11,814 nt of DNA, taken from Verrucomicrobiota bacterium. GTDB lineage: Bacteria; Verrucomicrobiota; Verrucomicrobiia; Limisphaerales; AV2. Position 1 is the stretch's first letter; each line of letters starts with the position of its first letter. This document shows positions 7,108 to 11,814 of this stretch, in pieces. Position numbers and translations under genes: made by a program. The notes under the pieces are model-generated. The model was given only the letters and a program-made list of their open reading frames with translations, was not told the DNA's origin and made no database searches. The stretch spans positions 1-11,814 of the forward strand of contig QHOP01000104.1 of the NCBI GenBank assembly GCA_003219345.1, written 5' to 3'.

Positions 7108-7136
7108 AGATTACGCCCGTGATCAGTCCCAGGCAA
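7108..7136 (-). promoter_or_regulatory. Possible promoter/operator of the toxin-antitoxin operon
   Basis: On the - strand TTGCCT (7136-7131) and TAATCT (7113-7108) are spaced by exactly 17 bases and lie just upstream of the antitoxin ATG. The perfect palindrome TGATCA (7120-7125) sits between the two boxes, where an autorepressing antitoxin could bind. The -10 box is a weak match and transcription would start almost at the ATG (leaderless), so this is tentative. Confidence 0.28.
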
Positions 7137-7170
7137 GCAGCCAAAAGCACCGCCGCGCTGCAGCCGATGG

Positions 7171-7217
7171 CGCTGATTTTCAAACCGCCTTTTCGAAGTT
7201 ACAGTGAAAAATCAGCG
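7171..7217. repeat. 10-base inverted repeat between the DUF262 and antitoxin genes
   Basis: CGCTGATTTT (7171-7180) pairs perfectly with AAAATCAGCG (7208-7217) across a 27-base loop, just beyond the stop of the DUF262 gene (7222). It may end transcription of that gene, but no T-run follows the stem on the - strand, so an intrinsic terminator is not supported. It might also be a boundary of the inserted island. The rest of the 121-base gap shows only the candidate promoter. Confidence 0.4.
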
Positions 7218-7221
7218 GCTA

Positions 7222-8520
7222 TCATGTTGCAGTTTTTACCGGGCCTTTCGCCCACTTCAAATTCTTTGTGTCCTCTTCAAGATCAGCTAACAGCTTGGCT
7301 TGAACAATCGCGAATCGTTCGGGAGCGAGCGTCGCCGGCGTTTTGTTTCCAGAGTACTTAAAGAACACACTGCCGAGTTTCTTCCTTTTTGACCGAGTTT
7401 TTGACGCGTCCCCGTGGTCAACGTCATGCCGCTCGGCGGTTCGGAGCAGGTTTATGTCGGCGAAGCTCTGAGGCCATGCTCCGTCTAACCGCATCCCGAC
7501 GCTCTCTCTGAAAATGAAATAAAGATTATCCAACCATTCACGGTATTCTGTGTAACCGCGTATGGGCTTACCAATTTCCGAAAAAGCCTTTGTTGTCTTG
7601 TTCGTAGGCTTGAACAGGTCTTCGCCATGATCCCTTGCGTACGATTCGTTCTTCTGCGAAATCAAGTTTTGGATGCGCTTTCCAGCATCTCCAATACCTC
7701 TCGCCATTGCACTTTCCACGATCCCTGAAGCACCGAGCGCGTCTGCAAAACTGGGATCGAATACCAGGAGCTTTCGTAAACGAATCTCGTTTCGGATTTG
7801 AGCGTTTCGACGCACGTTGGAATTCACAGTCTTCTGGAACGTGATGTAATCTGGGTCGGTTGCTTCCTGCCCTAGTGTCATTTGGCGAGACAACTCCTCA
7901 GAAAACTCCGTGAGGAATTGGCATAAATCCTTTTCCCTGCCGGAGTGCTTTCCTGTCGTAATGAGCCGACCCGCTAAAGTGGCCAACGACTGAATCATAG
8001 TTCTATTTCGCAGTGTATCACAGCGATTGGGAAACACCTTATCCAGGTAGTCAAAGATGAGGCGAAGTCGCTGCGCTACGTTGGAGCGGGTCGAAAAGCT
8101 GGCTTGGCTTTCGAAAGTCGTCTTTAAGTCGTCGTATCTGAGACCGGTATCTATGCCCTCGATTTCGATTGCTGCAACCTTTGAAACAATGTCGAAATGC
8201 GCGTATCTCTTGTCGTTCAGAGCCACCTTGCTCCTGAAAAAGTTGTGCTTCGCGAGCCGCTTTGCAAAATCCCGCAGGTTGCTATGCACAGAGTTTAGCT
8301 TCTCACTGCTTGTCAGCGGCAATCCTTGCTGCAATCGCTGAAAAAACTCCTTGAGGTCACGCTCATCAGCCTCCGTGATTTCGTCAAACTCGATTTCGTA
8401 ATCGTCAAATCGATCGGAAATGTGCTCTGGCAAATCCTTGTAATATTGCGCTCGGTGAAGGCGTGCGGATTCGCCTGACAAACTCAACTCATTGTCACGA
8501 AACTCCCATATTGCCATCAA
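7222..8520 (-). pseudogene. DUF262 (GmrS/ParB-like) protein, 3' part of a frameshifted gene; possible C-terminal HEPN
   Basis: This frame encodes 432 residues and begins in mid-motif: RLMAIWEFRDNELSLSGES continues the DUF262 signature whose first half lies in the other frame at 8517-8735. DUF262 is the ParB-like nuclease/NTP-binding fold found in GmrS of type IV restriction and other defence proteins. The long middle (about 100-330) is helical and charged with no motif I recognise. Near the end is LLRTAERHDVDHG, with R364 and H369 forming an R-x4-H pattern as in HEPN RNases; I do not see the His-Asn-His DUF1524 domain usual in GmrSD. With the missing base restored the protein would be about 504 residues. 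The gene is less GC-rich than its neighbours, consistent with horizontal acquisition. An independent start at the TTG/ATG at 8520/8517 would give a protein without the catalytic motif. Confidence 0.75.
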
Positions 8521-8735
8521 CCGTTGTTGGCGTCGACCACCTCATATTCATCTGGGTCAGATGAAACTTTCAGGAAGTAAAACTTGGGCAGCTTCCAACC
8601 ACGCAGGATGGAATCGATGAGCAAGCGTTTTTTCTCGTCAGACCAGACTTCTTCTCGCTGCCAATCGGGGATTTCGTATCGGTCTCGGCGCTTGTATATC
8701 TTATCCAGTGCCCTTTTCTCCGCGCGCATTTGCAT
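8517..8735 (-). pseudogene. DUF262 (GmrS/ParB-like) protein, 5' part of the frameshifted gene
   Basis: These 72 residues carry the DUF262 N-terminal signature: IPDWQREEVWSDEKKRLLID, SILRGWKLPKFYFLK, then YEVVDANNG and a stop. In the family the last motif reads VVDGQQRL. The coding strand here is GTCGACGCCAACAACGG; one extra G after GACG gives GACGGCCAACAACGG, i.e. D-G-Q-Q-R, and continues into the 7222-8520 frame without interruption. So one gene is split by a 1-base deletion (or an assembly or sequencing error) next to base 8531. The ATG at 8735 is supported by GAGGA on the - strand 8 bases upstream (8748-8744). It lies 39 bases downstream of the ispG stop on the same strand. Confidence 0.8.
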
Positions 8736-8774
8736 AAAGTCAGTCCTCGCTCTATTTGGACTCGCCCGACCGCA

Positions 8775-10703
8775 TCATGCAGAGCGGACTTTTTCCAGCG
8801 CCGTTTCCGGCTCCACCCATTTCCCATGCTCGCGCACCAGATCCACGAGGCGGTCCACGGCCTCGGCTTCGGGGATGTTGAATTTTACCGCCGTCTTGCC
8901 GACGTAGAGATTGATCTTGCCGGGCGCGCCGCCGACGTAGCCGAAATCCGCGTCGGCCATTTCTCCGGGTCCATTCACAATGCAACCCATGATGGCGATC
9001 TTCACGCCCTTGAGATGCTGCGTCCGTTCTTTGATGCGCGCGGTGACGGTCTGGAGATTGAACAACGTCCGACCGCACGATGGACAGGCAACGTAATCGG
9101 TCTTGAATGAGCGGCAGCCGGCCGCCTGCAGAATGTTGTAGGCCAAGCGAAGCGACTGCCCGGCGCCCGGCTCGCCGCGCACCAGAATCGCGTCGCCGAT
9201 GCCGTCCGCGAGCAACGAGCCGATGACAACCGAGGCGCGGAGCAAAGCGATCTTTGGTTCGAGTGGCCAGACGTTCCCCTCACTCGGCTTCGCCACCCTC
9301 TCCCCATCGGATGGGGAGAGGGACGGGGTGAGGGGTGACGCTGATTCAATACCAAAGTTCAAACAATCCTTGAGCAGAATCGGATTGTTCCGGCCGAGCC
9401 GTCTCAAGCGCGCAGCCAGCAGCCGAAACGCCGCGATCGCAGGCAGTGAGACGCCATCCTCCACCGTGAGGAGTTGTGTGTCGCAGTTGATGTCTTCTAT
9501 CCGAAGGTCGTTCGTCGGATCAACCTCCATCACGTTCAGGTCTTCATAAACCGCCTCCGGCTTCACGTCGTCTTTCGGACGAATTTTCGGCGCGACCTTT
9601 TCCCACGCCGCGCGAGTGACGACGACGCGCACGGTTTGTTCGCCGCCGCATTTCACACCGTCGGTCAGTTCGATTTCGGGCGTGGACCGGCGCTCGTAAT
9701 GGAATGGATCGAAAGGAAACGTTAAATCGTTAAACCGTTGAATCGTTACATCGGAGTTCAACGCGCCCGAGGTAACCTTGTAACGATTCAACGTTTTAAC
9801 GGTGAGCGAAGCAATCTGCGCGAGCAAATCATTACAGACTTCAATTTCGCGCGGCGAATCCTCCGTGAGCGAAACGCGGATGGTGTCCCCCAAGCCGTCG
9901 CAGAGGAGCGAGCCGATGCCGATGGCGCTTTTAATGCGGCCATCTTCGCCCTCGCCCGCCTCGGTGACGCCGAGATGGACCGGGTAATTCCAGTCCGGGC
10001 CTTCCTGTTCGAGCCGGGCGACGAGCAATCGGTAGCACTCGATCATCACCTTCGGGTTGCTCGATTTCATCGAGAACTTGAAGTTGTGGAAGTCGTGTTT
10101 GCGGCAGATGCGGGCGAACTCCAGCGCGCTTTCGACCATGCCCAGCGGCGTGTCGCCGTAACGGTTCATGATGCGGTCGCTGAGCGAGCCGTGGTTGGTG
10201 CCGATGCGGAGCGCGCGTTTCAAACGAATGCACTCGATCACCAACGGTGTGAAAGCGTCTTCGATCCGCTTCAACTCGGCGGCATACTCCGCATCCGTGT
10301 ATTCCTTGACCGCGAACTTCTTTTTATCGGCGTAATTGCCGGGATTGATACGGACGACTTCGACCCACTTCACGGCTTCCATCGCGGCTTCCGGCTTGAA
10401 ATGAATGTCGGCAACGATCGGCACAGCGCAGCGCCGCGCGCGCAGTTCGGCGACGATGTTTTTCAAGTTGGCCGCGTCCTTGACCGTCGGCGCGGTGATG
10501 CGGACGAGTTGGCAACCGACCTCGACGAGTTCGAGCGTTTGCTTCACGCACGTGGCAGTGTCCATCGTGTCGCAGGTAAGCATGGACTGTTTCACGACGG
10601 GATGGTCGCCGCCGACGATGACCCCGCCGTTCTTCGGATCGCCGATAACAACTTCGCGGGATTTGCGGCGCTGGTGGAAGTAGGGCGATTCGCAGTGGCG
10701 CAT
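8775..10703 (-). CDS. ispG: 4-hydroxy-3-methylbut-2-en-1-yl diphosphate synthase IspG (GcpE), large insert-bearing form
   Basis: IspG is the [4Fe-4S] enzyme of the MEP isoprenoid pathway that converts MEcPP to HMBPP. Start: ATG at 10703 (MRHCESPYF) fits the family's short N-terminus; a GTG at 10712 overlapping the rseP stop would add three residues. At 642 residues it is the large type with an extra domain between barrel and cluster domain, as in Chlamydia, Bacteroidetes and plants. The TIM barrel (about 10-300) contains VKQSMLTCDTMDTATCV, RITAPTVKDAANL, RINPGNYADKKK and GTNHGSLSDRIM. The C-terminal domain has the cluster ligands C540/C543 (CPSC) and C574 (GCIVNGPGE) with E581. Two in-frame palindromic repeat stretches are embedded, at about residues 302-326 and 456-477. 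All catalytic residues are intact, so it is likely functional. Confidence 0.95.
   Translation of the reverse strand: MRHCESPYFHQRRKSREVVIGDPKNGGVIVGGDHPVVKQSMLTCDTMDTATCVKQTLELVEVGCQLVRITAPTVKDAANLKNIVAELRARRCAVPIVADIHFKPEAAMEAVKWVEVVRINPGNYADKKKFAVKEYTDAEYAAELKRIEDAFTPLVIECIRLKRALRIGTNHGSLSDRIMNRYGDTPLGMVESALEFARICRKHDFHNFKFSMKSSNPKVMIECYRLLVARLEQEGPDWNYPVHLGVTEAGEGEDGRIKSAIGIGSLLCDGLGDTIRVSLTEDSPREIEVCNDLLAQIASLTVKTLNRYKVTSGALNSDVTIQRFNDLTFPFDPFHYERRSTPEIELTDGVKCGGEQTVRVVVTRAAWEKVAPKIRPKDDVKPEAVYEDLNVMEVDPTNDLRIEDINCDTQLLTVEDGVSLPAIAAFRLLAARLRRLGRNNPILLKDCLNFGIESASPLTPSLSPSDGERVAKPSEGNVWPLEPKIALLRASVVIGSLLADGIGDAILVRGEPGAGQSLRLAYNILQAAGCRSFKTDYVACPSCGRTLFNLQTVTARIKERTQHLKGVKIAIMGCIVNGPGEMADADFGYVGGAPGKINLYVGKTAVKFNIPEAEAVDRLVDLVREHGKWVEPETALEKVRSA
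9276..9335. repeat. Two-tier palindromic repeat embedded in ispG
   Basis: A 27-base perfect palindrome (arms CCCTCTCCCCATC at 9296-9308 and its complement at 9310-9322, one base between) lies inside outer arms CCCCTCAC (9276-9283) and GTGAGGGG (9328-9335). It is translated on the ispG strand as roughly SPLTPSLSPSDGERVAKPSE, within a region linking the insert domain to the iron-sulfur domain. The sequence resembles widely dispersed REP-like elements normally found between genes. The palindrome is seen directly; dispersal elsewhere in the genome is inferred. Confidence 0.88.
9728..9801. repeat. 23-base inverted repeat embedded in ispG
   Basis: Arms at 9728-9750 and 9779-9801 are reverse complements at 22 of 23 positions with a 28-base loop. 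The left arm is itself made of near-repeats of CGTTAAA/CGTTGAAT. On the ispG strand it encodes about TLNRYKVTSGALNSDVTIQR, immediately before FPFDPFHYERR. Such AT-richer sequence contrasts with the rest of the gene and looks inserted, yet the frame is kept. Confidence 0.85.
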
Positions 10704-10708
10704 GGGAA

Positions 10709-11814
10709 TCACTTGGCCGGCGCGGGGGCGGGTGACACTTTGGAGTTGTCCGCCGGTGATTCCACCTCTTCAATTTGTACATCGCGTTTGAACATTAACC
10801 GGAACAGGGGGAAACGGCGGATGTCGAAAAACGTCACATAGAGCATGAACGAAATCAGCAGAACCGCAAAGGCCGTGGTGGCATGTTCCTGGATTCTGGG
10901 GCTGAGCGGGCGACGCCGAATCTTCTCGATGATTGCCAGCAGGACATGCCCGCCATCCAGAACGGGCACAGGGAGCAGGTTGAGAACGGCCAGGTTGATG
11001 TTGAGTAGCACCAGGAAGTAGAGTGCCAGGCGATAATCCGTGTTCACCCAGACAGCCAACATGGCGAGGATGCCTACCGGGCCGCTCAGATCCTTCGGCC
11101 CAACCCCTGTCTGCCTGGAGTGAATCAGCGCATTAAACACGCTGATCGTCCGATTCCACACGTCCGCCACCATCTCCCAAGGCTTCGGCCCGGGTTTCAT
11201 CACTCGATACACGACCGTCGAGTCGCTGTCCAAACGGACGCCAATCCGGCCGGTCCTTTTTTCCGGATCGATGATTCGAGGCGTAACGGTCCGAGTCACC
11301 AATTTCCTATCTCGCTCGACCACCACCTGAGTCGCTTCGCCACCGCGCTTTTTGATCAGCTCAACCAAGTGTTGCTGACCGACAACCGGAATGCCGCCAA
11401 ACGAGACGAACTTGTCCTTCTCCTGAAGTCCGGCCTTCTCGGCCGGGCTGCCTTTTTCCACCAGGCTGACCACCGGGTGGTCCCGGGGCTCAAGGTCCAG
11501 GACCTTCAGTCCGACCACGTCGTTGACTTTGGCGGACAGATAATTCGTAGCACGAGTGCCGTTTCGCTCAGTTACGACCGCGAGTACATTCGTGCGGGCC
11601 AGCGCAGTTACTTCCTGAACCTCTTGCCACGACTTTGCCATTTTGCCATCGACGGTCACGATCTGGTCTCCTTCGCGAATGCCCTTGCGATATTCCTCCG
11701 AACCCGGCTCGACGTGACCGATAATCGACGGGTTCACCGCCACTGGCAACCCCACGAAATAAATCAGAGTTGCGATGGAGAACCCAAAAACGACGTTCAT
11801 CAACGGACCGGCCA
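10709..11814 (-). CDS. rseP: RseP-like site-2 zinc metalloprotease (M50), N-terminus outside window
   Basis: This inner-membrane intramembrane protease cleaves anti-sigma factors and signal-peptide remnants in the family. The frame is open to the right edge (AGPLMNVVFGF), so the HExxH zinc site and about 80-90 residues lie beyond the window. Counting from the codon at 11803: a membrane segment AGPLMNVVFGFSIATLIYFVG, then PDZ 1 (about 24-85) with GIREGDQIVTVDGK, and PDZ 2 (about 108-170) with GSPAEKAGLQEKDKFVSFGG. The catalytic membrane helix has NLLPVPVLDGGH with D283 as third zinc ligand, and a last helix is at about 308-328. LSGPVGI before the catalytic helix is also typical. It overlaps ispG at 10709-10712 if GTG is used. 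Adjacent ispG supports the common dxr-rseP-ispG order. Confidence 0.93.
   Translation of the reverse strand, partial: AGPLMNVVFGFSIATLIYFVGLPVAVNPSIIGHVEPGSEEYRKGIREGDQIVTVDGKMAKSWQEVQEVTALARTNVLAVVTERNGTRATNYLSAKVNDVVGLKVLDLEPRDHPVVSLVEKGSPAEKAGLQEKDKFVSFGGIPVVGQQHLVELIKKRGGEATQVVVERDRKLVTRTVTPRIIDPEKRTGRIGVRLDSDSTVVYRVMKPGPKPWEMVADVWNRTISVFNALIHSRQTGVGPKDLSGPVGILAMLAVWVNTDYRLALYFLVLLNINLAVLNLLPVPVLDGGHVLLAIIEKIRRRPLSPRIQEHATTAFAVLLISFMLYVTFFDIRRFPLFRLMFKRDVQIEEVESPADNSKVSPAPAPAK

Noticed and set aside
8520..8520. Independent TTG/ATG start for the 432-residue DUF262 fragment
   Set aside because: It begins in the middle of the DUF262 signature and the missing half is in the adjacent frame, so a frameshift explains it better.
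9738..10841. Long + strand open frame (367 codons) opposite ispG and the rseP end
   Set aside because: The - strand shows complete IspG motifs; the antisense translation has no family pattern and crosses two genes.

Overview
The window is a GC-rich bacterial chromosome segment (about 60% GC by eye), densely packed and mostly made of co-directional genes with overlapping starts and stops. It probably comes from Verrucomicrobiota (Pedosphaera/Limisphaerales-like). That inference rests on three things: a large, insert-bearing IspG beginning MRHCESPYF, a YbeY with Asp in place of the third metal-binding His, and short dispersed repeats of types I associate with that phylum. I could not run a search, so the taxonomy is not proven. 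No stretch longer than about 120 bases lacks a gene or a described element.

Left part, + strand. Bases 2-1768 are the 3' end of a hybrid sensor histidine kinase (ATPase, two receiver domains, HPt). It overlaps by ATGA a receiver-HPt-receiver protein without an output domain (1765-2982); together they look like a multistep phosphorelay. After 81 bases come five genes: HIT-family hydrolase/phosphorylase, phoH, ybeY, a DUF502 membrane protein and recO. The first four are separated by 1 base or overlap, suggesting one transcript for RNA and nucleotide housekeeping. recO follows after a 143-base gap occupied by a large imperfect inverted repeat built from 10-base units.

Middle, - strand, 6553-8735: a small accessory island between housekeeping blocks. 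It holds a Phd/YefM-like antitoxin with a MazF/PemK-like toxin (ATGA overlap), and upstream a DUF262 (GmrS/ParB-like nuclease family) gene. That gene is broken by one missing base exactly inside its signature motif; adding one G on the coding strand restores VVDGQQRLMAIWEF. Its C-terminus carries RHDVDH, a possible HEPN RNase motif. The island is visibly less GC-rich than its neighbours over the DUF262 gene.

Right part, - strand: rseP (N-terminus beyond the window) overlapping ispG. This is part of the familiar dxr-rseP-ispG neighbourhood.

The most unusual signal is not a gene. Palindromic or tandem short repeats occur within coding sequence and keep the frame: two in ispG, probably one in ybeY and one forming the C-terminus of the HIT protein. 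A related kind of repeat lies directly in front of recO. This resembles, in principle, the Rickettsia palindromic elements that are translated inside host proteins.
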